A stretch of 14,608 nucleotides of DNA, taken from contig CAZJPN010000062.1 in NCBI GenBank assembly GCA_964547905.1, positions 1 through 14,608 on the forward strand, in the 5' to 3' direction. This stretch comes from JAJYLM01 sp964547905 (GTDB lineage: Bacteria > JAMCPX01). Shown here in pieces: positions 1-6,305 of this stretch; the stretch's first letter is position 1, and the number at the start of each line of letters is the position of its first letter. The notes beneath the pieces are model-generated. The model was not told where the DNA came from. It was given only the letters and a program-made list of their open reading frames with translations, and did not search any database. The position numbers and the translations under genes were made by a program.

Positions 1-178
1 CAAGGATCGCCTGCTTATATTCATTGAATAGGTTCACAGAATTCTTTTGTAAAAAAATGGACGGTACAAAAAATAACAATATAATAACAAGTAGTATCAG
101 TATGCCATATAAACGTTTCATGGTTCCTATCTGATATATCAAGAACAAACACTGCTGTCCAAGATAATCTGAAATCAT
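1..178 (-). CDS. Partial membrane-anchored protein, 5' end only (runs off left edge)
   Basis: A minus-strand reading frame is open from the left edge to an ATG at 178-176, giving 59 N-terminal residues. I do not recognise the protein. Residues about 20-43 form a basic residue pair followed by a strongly hydrophobic stretch (MKRLYGILILLVIILLFF), so it is a signal anchor or uncleaved signal peptide with the rest probably periplasmic. The ATG at 178 has a good Shine-Dalgarno (AGGAG, complement of 184-188) five bases upstream and sits just after a well-formed promoter. An in-frame ATG at 121-119, preceded by AGGAA at very short spacing, would begin exactly at the KR-plus-hydrophobic segment and is a serious alternative. 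The gene diverges from the polysaccharide export operon across the inserted IS element. The strong start signals support a real gene; its function cannot be inferred from this fragment. Confidence 0.6.
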   Translation of the reverse strand, partial: MISDYLGQQCLFLIYQIGTMKRLYGILILLVIILLFFVPSIFLQKNSVNLFNEYKQAIL

Positions 179-202
179 AAAAGCTCCTCTTATAAAATAA
201 GG

Positions 203-231
203 ATTTTAGACAGGTAAATTCTCATTCTCAA
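203..231 (-). promoter_or_regulatory. Sigma70-type promoter for the left-edge gene
   Basis: On the minus strand TTGAGA (complement of 226-231) is separated by exactly 17 bases from TAAAAT (complement of 203-208). Each box matches the sigma70 consensus at five of six positions. Transcription would begin near 196, leaving a leader of under 20 bases before the ATG at 178. The promoter lies between the IS left end (272) and the gene, so it is outside the insertion and appears intact. Confidence 0.5.
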
Positions 232-271
232 AACCAGGTTACCCCTTATCGTTTTATCCTTCGTCATGATG

Positions 272-279
272 CTGTCCAA
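272..279 (+). repeat. Left terminal inverted repeat of the IS element
   Basis: CTGTCCAA here is the perfect inverse of 1525-1532 and begins immediately after the transposase stop codon (complement of 280-282). This gives a very compact left end. Confidence 0.6.
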
Positions 280-1446
280 TTAAATTCCCCCGAAAGCCAG
301 TTGTTCTGCCTCTGGAATGATGGGCAAGGTTTCAAAGGGTTTGTCGATCCATTCCCATAAATCCCTGTAAGTAAAGAGATTATAACGTAATAGTGCGACA
401 AGGTTGCTTAACGACCATGCAAAGGTTGACCGAAACTTCAAATACTTGAGCACCAGTATCGCTATTAATGCTGTCCAAATCTGTGTCATCACCGCATTCG
501 GAGATGTCCCGACGAAGGTCTTTATCCTCAGATTCTGTTTGAGGATCTTAAAAAATATCTCTATCTGCCACCGATCCTTGTATATGGCCGAGATGGTCGT
601 CGGTCCGAAGGTTAGATGGTTGCTTAAGAGCACAATTGCCTTCTTGTTCTCCTCATCCCAGACCTCTATCCTTCTTAAGGGATACGGGCAGTCCTGGTTT
701 GCGTAAAAGCCGTTCAGTCGAATCAGTTCATCCTTCACGATATTCCGGTTGTTCGGTACGGTCCTGTCTTCTATGACCGTATAATCCGCATTCTCTTTCT
801 GCCGTGTTACAAAATATATCCCCTCACTCGTCCATGTGCCAAATAATGCATAATCGATATACCCTTTGTCTATTGCAACAATAGAGCCTTTCGGAAAGGT
901 TAATCCTCTCGCTATATTGATCTCGTGTACCTTCCCATCGGTAAGGTTGGCAAATACAGGCAGGTATCCTTCGTGATCCAATAACAGATGCAGCTTCACT
1001 GCCCCTTTGGTCTGTCTGAATTTTGCCCAGTCGAAAAGACGTGCACACAGCTCTATGACCGTGGCATCAAGGCTGAACAGCTTGTTCTTAAACCGAAACT
1101 TCTTCTTCCCACCGGCTACTTTCTGACAGCGCTTTAAAAATTCATAGAATATTCTCTGGTATAACTCCCACGGTCGATGTTCATTCGCATACGACAGCGT
1201 GGAACGGTGCGGAGCACTGTCAACGCCAAGGTGCTTTAACTTCCCGATACACGTCGCAAGCCCCCCGCTTATCTCCCTCAATGAATGGGCCTGCCCTAAC
1301 TGGCAGAAGAGCATGGCTACGAATTGATCCCAACAACTAAACCCTTTTGCTCCCTTCTCAGCTTTTGTCTCCTTTACTGCCTTGTAAAACTCTGCCGTTG
1401 AAAATAATTGTAGAATCTGCCCAAAAACACTGTTATACCTATTCAT
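280..1446 (-). CDS. IS4-family DDE transposase with N-terminal DUF4372-like domain
   Basis: This 388-aa protein catalyses excision and insertion of the surrounding element. The N-terminus (about residues 1-75, including SCWDQFVAMLFCQLGQAHSL) resembles the DUF4372 region of IS4-family transposases. The RNase H-like core follows. Candidate catalytic residues are D127 (FSLDATVIEL), D193 (VAIDKGYIDY) and E296. E296 lies in the IS4 signature Y-(2)-R-(3)-E-(6)-K, visible as Y289, R292, E296 and K303. The length is normal for the family and there is no frameshift or internal stop, so it is probably active. The ATG at 1446-1444 has an excellent Shine-Dalgarno (AAAGGAGG, complement of 1453-1460), but that site lies in a predicted hairpin arm. 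The stop codon abuts the left inverted repeat. The family call is secure from the signature; the subgroup is inference. Confidence 0.95.
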   Translation of the reverse strand: MNRYNSVFGQILQLFSTAEFYKAVKETKAEKGAKGFSCWDQFVAMLFCQLGQAHSLREISGGLATCIGKLKHLGVDSAPHRSTLSYANEHRPWELYQRIFYEFLKRCQKVAGGKKKFRFKNKLFSLDATVIELCARLFDWAKFRQTKGAVKLHLLLDHEGYLPVFANLTDGKVHEINIARGLTFPKGSIVAIDKGYIDYALFGTWTSEGIYFVTRQKENADYTVIEDRTVPNNRNIVKDELIRLNGFYANQDCPYPLRRIEVWDEENKKAIVLLSNHLTFGPTTISAIYKDRWQIEIFFKILKQNLRIKTFVGTSPNAVMTQIWTALIAILVLKYLKFRSTFAWSLSNLVALLRYNLFTYRDLWEWIDKPFETLPIIPEAEQLAFGGI

Positions 1447-1447
1447 C

Positions 1448-1510
1448 AGAAGCCTCCTTTCAGGTTATGTTTGCTTTCTCACCATACATATTTACCTGAT
1501 TGGGGCTTCT
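1448..1510 (-). promoter_or_regulatory. Hairpin sequestering the transposase ribosome-binding site
   Basis: An imperfect inverted repeat spans the transposase leader. Positions 1448-1454 pair with 1504-1510 (7 bp), 1456-1457 with 1502-1503, 1460-1465 with 1494-1499 (6 bp) and 1466-1470 with 1486-1490 (5 bp), leaving a 15-base loop. In minus-strand RNA the GGAGG Shine-Dalgarno (complement of 1453-1457) lies in the 3' arm. A transcript entering from outside the IS would form the whole structure and hide the ribosome-binding site. A transcript starting inside the loop would not. Comparable protection from read-through transcription is established for IS10 and IS50. The pairing is seen here; the function is inferred. 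Confidence 0.5.
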
Positions 1511-1524
1511 TTTAAAAGTTTATC

Positions 1525-1532
1525 TTGGACAG
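1525..1532 (-). repeat. Right terminal inverted repeat of the IS element
   Basis: TTGGACAG is the inverse of the left end at 272-279. The longer string TTATCTTGGACAG (1520-1532) also occurs, in the opposite orientation, at 155-167. The IS ends 10 bases before the -35 box of the export operon. Confidence 0.65.
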
Positions 1533-1542
1533 ATGTGAAAAC

Positions 1543-1571
1543 TTGACAATATTCATATAATGGGATATTTT
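1543..1571 (+). promoter_or_regulatory. Probable promoter of the polysaccharide export operon
   Basis: A consensus -35 box TTGACA (1543-1548) is followed after 17 bases by TATTTT (1566-1571), a four-of-six -10 match. A perfect TATAAT lies at 1556-1561, but only 7 bases from TTGACA and with no good -35 of its own at correct spacing. The first gene starts at 1600 with Shine-Dalgarno AGAGGTGAG at 1588-1596. The IS right end at 1532 is 10 bases upstream, so any upstream activator site has been displaced. Confidence 0.45.
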
Positions 1572-1599
1572 ACTAACAAAGACAGTAAAGAGGTGAGTT

Positions 1600-2730
1600 G
1601 TGAATACAAAAATAACGTTTCATTCATTGATAATTTCTGTTTTTTTATTATTTTCCTATGTTAGCTTATCTTACGGCCAGCAGTATGTAAGTCAAGGTGC
1701 ATGGGCAGTCGGATTGGTACGAGGGCTTAGCTGGGAGGCTGAAGGTATTCCGCAGCAGCCAACATTGCAAGATTATTTTGATTTGCTTTCCGGCAGAAAC
1801 TTTATATCCGTTGACTTGAGGAATTACAAAACCAGACTTGGCAAATTGCCCGATACGATAACATACAACATAGATGTCCAGCACAGCGGAAGGTACCGCC
1901 TTGTTGCTTATGTGTACGGTAACCCTCTGATGTTTACCATAGATAACCAGCCTACCGCTGCTTCCACACTCTCAAACGGATGGAATTATGAAGATATGGG
2001 TACGTTTATCTTAAAGAGGGGTGTTCATAAATTAAGTATTACGATAGCGCAGGGAGGTTCGATTGGAGCACTCTACTTAAGTTCTTATGCGGAAAACGCA
2101 ATACAGCCTGAAGGAGGATGGGTGGCAAATAAAGCCCTTGATTACGGTACAGAGGCAAGAACAATGGCCATGGCAATGGATATGGCAGAACAACTCCCTG
2201 TTCTGACTCAAATACCATCAACAATAAGAGCTGGTTTGAACGTGCGGGAGTTTATATTTCAGGTTCCATCGGATCCCGTGGTAAATTTTAGCATGGCATT
2301 TCCCGGTGCATCAAAGGGATATGTGATGGTGGATAATTCCATTGTTATTCCTTACGATACATCTGTTGAGCAATCATTCCGGATAAACTTAAAGGCTCTC
2401 AGCCTTTCGCAGGGACAGCACATAGCATACATGAAGGTTTTATCAGGACAGATGCCTGTTTCATTTATTATAAATCAGCACAATGATACCCCAGAAGCTT
2501 ATGTATCGCTTATGAGAACAAAGGGGTTTACTATGGGGGTTGCGAATCAATATGTTCCTCTCAATATCGCCCAAGCCTCACTGGGCAACTTTATTGCTCA
2601 GGTAACAAAGAAGACACCCACAGCCCTTTATCTGGCGGCAATGCCGCTCGTTAAAGAAACAGAACTTCCTTCTCAGAAGGTTTTGAGAACGTACAGTGAA
2701 CCTATAAGCCCTATGAAGCCTTTCGAATAA
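1600..2730 (+). CDS. Secreted protein of unknown function, beta-rich, first gene of export operon
   Basis: I do not recognise this 376-aa protein. Residues 1-26 form a Sec signal peptide with likely cleavage after SYG, so the product is periplasmic, surface or extracellular. Residues about 86-165 alternate short hydrophobic strands with turns (YNIDVQHSGRYRLVAYVYG, then FTIDNQP, KLSITIAQGG, ALYLSSY). This pattern resembles a carbohydrate-binding-module-like jelly roll, but that is inference from pattern alone. A second beta-rich block covers about 215-292. A methionine/alanine-rich run (TMAMAMDMAEQL) joins the two halves. The start is GTG at 1600, preceded by a good Shine-Dalgarno (AGAGGTGAG). 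The stop overlaps the next start by one base (TAATG), so expression is probably coupled to the CsgG-like gene. It could be a polymer-binding accessory factor or a substrate of the export system. Confidence 0.85.
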   Translation: MNTKITFHSLIISVFLLFSYVSLSYGQQYVSQGAWAVGLVRGLSWEAEGIPQQPTLQDYFDLLSGRNFISVDLRNYKTRLGKLPDTITYNIDVQHSGRYRLVAYVYGNPLMFTIDNQPTAASTLSNGWNYEDMGTFILKRGVHKLSITIAQGGSIGALYLSSYAENAIQPEGGWVANKALDYGTEARTMAMAMDMAEQLPVLTQIPSTIRAGLNVREFIFQVPSDPVVNFSMAFPGASKGYVMVDNSIVIPYDTSVEQSFRINLKALSLSQGQHIAYMKVLSGQMPVSFIINQHNDTPEAYVSLMRTKGFTMGVANQYVPLNIAQASLGNFIAQVTKKTPTALYLAAMPLVKETELPSQKVLRTYSEPISPMKPFE

Positions 2731-3290
2731 TGCCAATGAAACGTCTATTGTTGGTTAGCTTTTTGATATCGGGGATATTGTTAACTTCACATGGCGCAGT
2801 GGAAGCGAGCGAACTTATGTACTTTGCACCAGGCTTTAATTTGGTCCATGGAGCAACTATTGCCGTAGCCCCTTTTCAAAATCTTACCCATGCTCAGTCT
2901 GCGGGTGATAGAGTTTCCAATTATATCGCGAATACGTTTGCCCAGAGCAGACTGTTCAGGGTATATGCCGAGAACTTATTTACCATTCGTATGCCTTATG
3001 CCGGCTTAAGTCCTGCACTCCCTGTTGATAGATCGATATCCATGAAGATAGGGCAGCAAGTCGGATTGAACTATGTTATATTCGGCAGTGTAGTAGAATA
3101 TGACTATCAGCTTAGCCCGCAGGGAAGCAGAACACTTCCCATTGTTGGAGTTGATATAAGAATAGTAGATATTAATTCCGGAAGAATAATTTTTGCAGGG
3201 TCTTTTGTAAAAGAAGGTATGTTCGGCAGTTCTATTGATGATGTTGCAATGGATGTAGTCAGGTCATTTTATGAGAAGGTTGTAAAATGA
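2730..3290 (+). CDS. Periplasmic CsgG/TolB-N-like protein
   Basis: This 186-aa protein has a cleavable signal peptide (likely cleavage after VEA, residue 26) and no lipobox cysteine. Residues about 42-53 (ATIAVAPFQNLT) match the opening strand of CsgG/TolB-N-like domains. The remainder follows that fold's pattern: a helix SNYIANTFAQS, a segment ending VGLNYVIFGSVVEY, and a closing strand pair VDIRIVDINSGRIIFAGSF. CsgG itself is about 277 aa and forms the outer-membrane curli export pore. This protein is shorter and lacks the lipid anchor and the pore-forming beta hairpins I would expect, so it may be an accessory subunit rather than a channel. The start is ATG at 2730, overlapping the previous stop by one base; a second ATG at 2736 is equally possible. 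It overlaps the next gene by four bases. Family assignment is moderate and function is inferred. Confidence 0.85.
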   Translation: MPMKRLLLVSFLISGILLTSHGAVEASELMYFAPGFNLVHGATIAVAPFQNLTHAQSAGDRVSNYIANTFAQSRLFRVYAENLFTIRMPYAGLSPALPVDRSISMKIGQQVGLNYVIFGSVVEYDYQLSPQGSRTLPIVGVDIRIVDINSGRIIFAGSFVKEGMFGSSIDDVAMDVVRSFYEKVVK

Positions 3291-4288
3291 AGATAAGCGG
3301 CAAATTGATTATCATTTTCTTAATATTCATTGCCGGCTGTTCATCCATACTTTCTTCAAACTTTCTTATACCTTCTGCAAGCGTTAACAATATAAATTGT
3401 ATTGCGGTGCTTCCTTTCAAAAACAATACACAGGATCCAAATGCCGGGAATATATTGTCTGACATTCTTTCGATAGACCTTATGAAACACCGGGATTTTA
3501 ATGTAATGGGCAGAATGGAGGTCGAAAGGGTATTAAGAGAGAGAGACATATATACACCGGATGGCGTATCGCCGGATGATGCTGCGGGTATGGGAATAAT
3601 ATTAGGTGTACAGGCTGTTTTTGCTGGGGAGGTAACACAATATTTTTATAAGCCGTCAAGCCTTCCTACCGAGGGTGCGGTTCCTACAATAAGTTTCAGC
3701 CTCTCTCTTATTGATACAGCGACCGGTCAGGTCATATGGACGGGTAATGGCACATTTACACCATCGGGCCTGCTTGCTGAAGGTACTACGCCAATAATAG
3801 ATGTTGCACAGAACGGCATAGAAGCATTGCTTAATTCTTTTTATAACGGCATAAGCCCGAGGATTGAATCGTCGTCAAGAGTATGCTGGTACGATCCAAA
3901 CACAATATTCTCAAGGATTATAGTTGCAAGTCCGCAAATACCTCAAACCCCCCAGGCTCCGGCTCAGACGGCACCAGCGCAGCAGAGGGTAACTTCTGTT
4001 GAAAGACCGCAGGTTGGGGTACCGCGCGCAAAGGTGTCGATCTTAAATGCAAGCGGTAACCCAAGGGCATCCATGCTTGTAGGCGTCACACTTATCAAGG
4101 ATAAGATCAACGTTGTAAATGTAAGTACGGAAAAATATACGAAACCAAGGAGCATAATATACTACAGGGCTAATTACTATGAACAGGCATTGCACATAGC
4201 GAGGCTATTAAGGAAGATGCCGGAGATCGTTGAATCACCAACATACAAATGGGACATAACTGTTATGATTGGCAGAGATTTAAAATAG
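3287..4288 (+). CDS. Lipoprotein fusing a CsgG-like domain to a C-terminal LytR_C-like domain
   Basis: This 333-aa protein begins with a lipoprotein signal and lipobox IAGC (Cys18, Ser at +2), which predicts an outer-membrane lipoprotein. Residues about 36-190 form a CsgG/TolB-N-like domain. Visible landmarks are IAVLPFKNNTQDP, a helix into FNVMGRMEVERVLRERDI, LGVQAVFAGEVTQY, and FSLSLIDTATGQVIWTGNGTF. A proline/alanine/glutamine-rich linker covers about 214-245. The last 85 residues (KVSILNASGNPRASMLVGVTL to WDITVMIGRDLK) match the pattern of LytR_C, a small domain found at the C-terminus of LytR-CpsA-Psr wall-polymer ligases: a VxILNxSG strand, then I-Y-Y-R, an A-x-x-I-A-R-L-L helix, and a D-I-T-V-x-I-G-R-D strand. 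ATG at 3287 has Shine-Dalgarno GAGAAGG and overlaps the previous stop by four bases. The domain calls are by eye, and the pairing of these two domains is unusual in my knowledge. Confidence 0.88.
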   Translation: MKISGKLIIIFLIFIAGCSSILSSNFLIPSASVNNINCIAVLPFKNNTQDPNAGNILSDILSIDLMKHRDFNVMGRMEVERVLRERDIYTPDGVSPDDAAGMGIILGVQAVFAGEVTQYFYKPSSLPTEGAVPTISFSLSLIDTATGQVIWTGNGTFTPSGLLAEGTTPIIDVAQNGIEALLNSFYNGISPRIESSSRVCWYDPNTIFSRIIVASPQIPQTPQAPAQTAPAQQRVTSVERPQVGVPRAKVSILNASGNPRASMLVGVTLIKDKINVVNVSTEKYTKPRSIIYYRANYYEQALHIARLLRKMPEIVESPTYKWDITVMIGRDLK

Positions 4289-4308
4289 ATCGAGGCGAGG
4301 GGCATATA

Positions 4309-5454
4309 ATGATAAAGAACAAAAATTTTATTTTAATTTTATTATCGGGTTTGATTATGTTTTTAATATCCAGCAATGCATATGCACAACAAGAAGATAA
4401 GAGGCTGTTTAAGGCTTATCTGTCATTGAGCGATGCCTACGATTCGAATGTTTTAAGAAGTGGCGGACAGTCAGCAAATAAAAGTGATAATATAATCTAT
4501 ATACAGCCCTCCCTCGCTTTTTTATTACCCTTCAGATTTGGGGCGGATTTTAATTTTGATTATACCTTTACGTACCTAAACTACAGCAAGTATACCGAAT
4601 ACAATACCTATTATAGCAATCTAAACGCTTCTTTAAATTTCTATCCCGTAAAAAATTTCACATTTGGTATACTCGATTCTTACATAATGGTTCCGATATC
4701 TCCGCAACTGCCTACGTACGCGGTTACAAACATCACGCAGGCCAATTATCTCAATCCGTACATTACCTACAAATTTGTTATAACTCCGAGGCTCAATATA
4801 GACGCACGGTATGATTTCATAGATGTCAGCTTTCCCGGCTCTCTTGGTATTGCATACTATGTAAATGAGCCACAGATCGATGCTGTTTTTTTGTTAAATC
4901 ATTATATAAAGATAAAACCCGGTTACAAGTATATATCCCAGACATTTAACGAATCATCTTTAGGTACGATCAATCAATCCCAGCCATACATAGAACTTGA
5001 CATTGCTCATGGTACACAATTATCTTTTACCGGAAGCTACAGCTATGTTGCTTTTGACTTTACGGACAATACACAATCAGGCAATATATATCTTGCAAAG
5101 CTTGAATACAAACCGAACGACAGATTAACGTCGGATCTGTATGTGGACGGTTCGAAATCTTTTGATATTTTCGGAAGGCTTTATTCTCAGGTTGAAGGCG
5201 GGCTTGATGCTAAATATCATTTAACGGAACGCTTGGTTTCGAGTATCGAGGCAAAATACCTGAAGTTAAAATATGCTGGAGAAAATTACTATACAGATGC
5301 ATCGGGTGGTGATATAGGGGTAAGTTATAAATTTACTCCTTGGTCAGAAATATTTGCAACATACTACTATTATGATGAAAAACCTGAAAATTCAAATGTT
5401 ACCGGTTACCAGGACTCAAGGATACTTGTCGGTATCCGTGCTGGACTACTGTAA
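4309..5454 (+). CDS. Outer-membrane beta-barrel, putative polysaccharide secretion porin
   Basis: This 381-aa protein has a signal peptide (likely cleavage after AYA, residue 26). The mature chain is made of alternating aromatic-rich amphipathic strands, for example FNFDYTFTYLNYSKY, LNIDARYDFIDVSF and SFTGSYSYVAFDF. The pattern resembles the BBP2_2 family of outer-membrane barrels found in exopolysaccharide loci. The last strand ends RILVGIRAGLL rather than with the usual terminal Phe/Tyr. I chose ATG at 4309 because GAGGCGAGGGG lies just upstream (4292-4302) and the signal peptide starts there; the frame is open further upstream, but those residues are not signal-like. Its 3' end overlaps the OPX gene by 17 bases. 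Since that OPX lacks a membrane helix, this barrel is the likely outer-membrane exit for the polymer. Location is fairly secure; the specific role is inferred. Confidence 0.88.
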   Translation: MIKNKNFILILLSGLIMFLISSNAYAQQEDKRLFKAYLSLSDAYDSNVLRSGGQSANKSDNIIYIQPSLAFLLPFRFGADFNFDYTFTYLNYSKYTEYNTYYSNLNASLNFYPVKNFTFGILDSYIMVPISPQLPTYAVTNITQANYLNPYITYKFVITPRLNIDARYDFIDVSFPGSLGIAYYVNEPQIDAVFLLNHYIKIKPGYKYISQTFNESSLGTINQSQPYIELDIAHGTQLSFTGSYSYVAFDFTDNTQSGNIYLAKLEYKPNDRLTSDLYVDGSKSFDIFGRLYSQVEGGLDAKYHLTERLVSSIEAKYLKLKYAGENYYTDASGGDIGVSYKFTPWSEIFATYYYYDEKPENSNVTGYQDSRILVGIRAGLL

Positions 5455-6304
5455 GCTAATCCTTTTAATAGTTATTGTAGCGTCTGTAATTCCTTCTGTG
5501 GCCCATGCTCAGGGAGAATATTTTGTAGGTCCCGGGGATGTACTCAATGTGGAAGTTTTTGGAGAAAAGGATCTTTCGGGTAATTTTACGGTTTCAGAGG
5601 ACGGAAATATCAAAAATATCCTGCTTGGCGATGTTCATGTCAATGGGCTTACAACAGCTCAAATAGAAAAATTGCTTACAAAGGAACTTGGCAAAAATTA
5701 CCTTGTTGACCCTATGGTTACCGTTTCCATAAAGGATTACAGAAGCCATAAAGTATATGTACTTGGCGAAGTTGAAAAGCCGGGTACTTATGCTCTCACA
5801 ACCAAGAGTAGGTTGCTCGATATACTGCTTAAAGCCGGCGGGCCGACGTCCAATGCGGGAGATAATGTATCAATTTTAAGACGTGAAGACGGCACACTTA
5901 AACATATCAAGGTGGATATAACAAGATTGTTTGTCGATGGGGACCTTTCTCAGAACATAGTCATAAAAGACCGTGATATAATTTATGTGTCAAGAGAGGA
6001 AAAAGGTAATATCACAAGCAGATTCTATGAGAAAAAGTTAAATCTTTTTTATGTTGTAGGAGAGGTTAAATCCCCTGGTGCGTACGAGTTGCATGAGGGT
6101 TATACAGTTTTAAATGCCATACTTCAAGCAGGCGGATTTACGGATTACTCGAAGAAAAATGGAGTAACGCTCATAAGATATGAAAATGGAGTAAGAAAGG
6201 TTTACCATTTAAAAATGGGTGATGTTATGGATAAAGGTGAAATGTCAAAGGATATGCGTGTTCAAGCATCCGATCTGATCATCGTACCGGAAAGTCTATT
6301 CTAA
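5438..6304 (+). CDS. Short Wza-type polysaccharide export (OPX) protein, no C-terminal membrane helix
   Basis: This is the periplasmic export component of a Wza/Wzc-type machine. From GTG at 5438 it has 288 residues with a signal peptide cleaved near AHA|QGEY (residue 25). Residues 26-98 form the Poly_export domain (EYFVGPGDVLNVEVF to PMVTVSIKDY). Two SLBB domains follow, at about 105-185 (VYVLGEVEKPGTYAL) and 203-285 (FYVVGEVKSPGAYEL). E. coli Wza is about 380 aa, lipidated, and ends in an amphipathic helix that crosses the outer membrane. Here there is no lipobox and the chain ends SDLIIVPESLF straight after SLBB2. The start is uncertain: the frame is open well upstream inside the barrel gene, and GTG 5438 (or TTG 5426) is chosen because the signal peptide begins there. 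No good Shine-Dalgarno is placed for it, so translation is probably coupled to the overlapping barrel gene. Confidence 0.88.
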   Translation: MLDYCKLILLIVIVASVIPSVAHAQGEYFVGPGDVLNVEVFGEKDLSGNFTVSEDGNIKNILLGDVHVNGLTTAQIEKLLTKELGKNYLVDPMVTVSIKDYRSHKVYVLGEVEKPGTYALTTKSRLLDILLKAGGPTSNAGDNVSILRREDGTLKHIKVDITRLFVDGDLSQNIVIKDRDIIYVSREEKGNITSRFYEKKLNLFYVVGEVKSPGAYELHEGYTVLNAILQAGGFTDYSKKNGVTLIRYENGVRKVYHLKMGDVMDKGEMSKDMRVQASDLIIVPESLF

Positions 6305-6305
6305 G

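Larger units (their letters stand above)
272..1532 (-). mobile_element. IS4-family insertion sequence, apparently intact (about 1.26 kb)
   Basis: The element carries one full-length transposase on the minus strand and is bounded by inverted ends. The octamer CTGTCCAA at 272-279 directly abuts the transposase stop codon, and its inverse TTGGACAG lies at 1525-1532. Beyond the octamer only scattered positions match, so the inverted repeats are short and the boundaries are likely, not proven. No convincing 7-13 bp target duplication is visible; only ATG is shared at the two flanks (269-271 and 1533-1535). A second copy of the right-end sequence at 155-167 is an alternative left boundary, but it falls inside a neighbouring gene. 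The flanks contain divergent promoters, so the element seems to have entered an intergenic region of about 160 bp without cutting a gene. Confidence 0.75.

Noticed and set aside
404..706. Plus-strand open frame opposite the transposase
   Set aside because: It lies wholly within the intact transposase gene on the other strand, has no recognisable domain and no ribosome-binding site.
155..1532. IS element extending from 155 instead of 272
   Set aside because: The inverted end at 155 is a better match, but it falls inside a gene with its own promoter and ribosome-binding site, whereas 272 abuts the transposase stop codon. Kept as a finding, not as the boundary.
1556..1561. Perfect TATAAT as the -10 of the export operon
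   Set aside because: It is only 7 bases from TTGACA, and the hexamer at correct distance upstream (1533-1538) is a poor -35.
4249..4308. Upstream ATG at 4249 as the start of the beta-barrel gene
   Set aside because: It would add 20 polar residues before the signal peptide; ATG 4309 has a strong Shine-Dalgarno and starts at the signal peptide.
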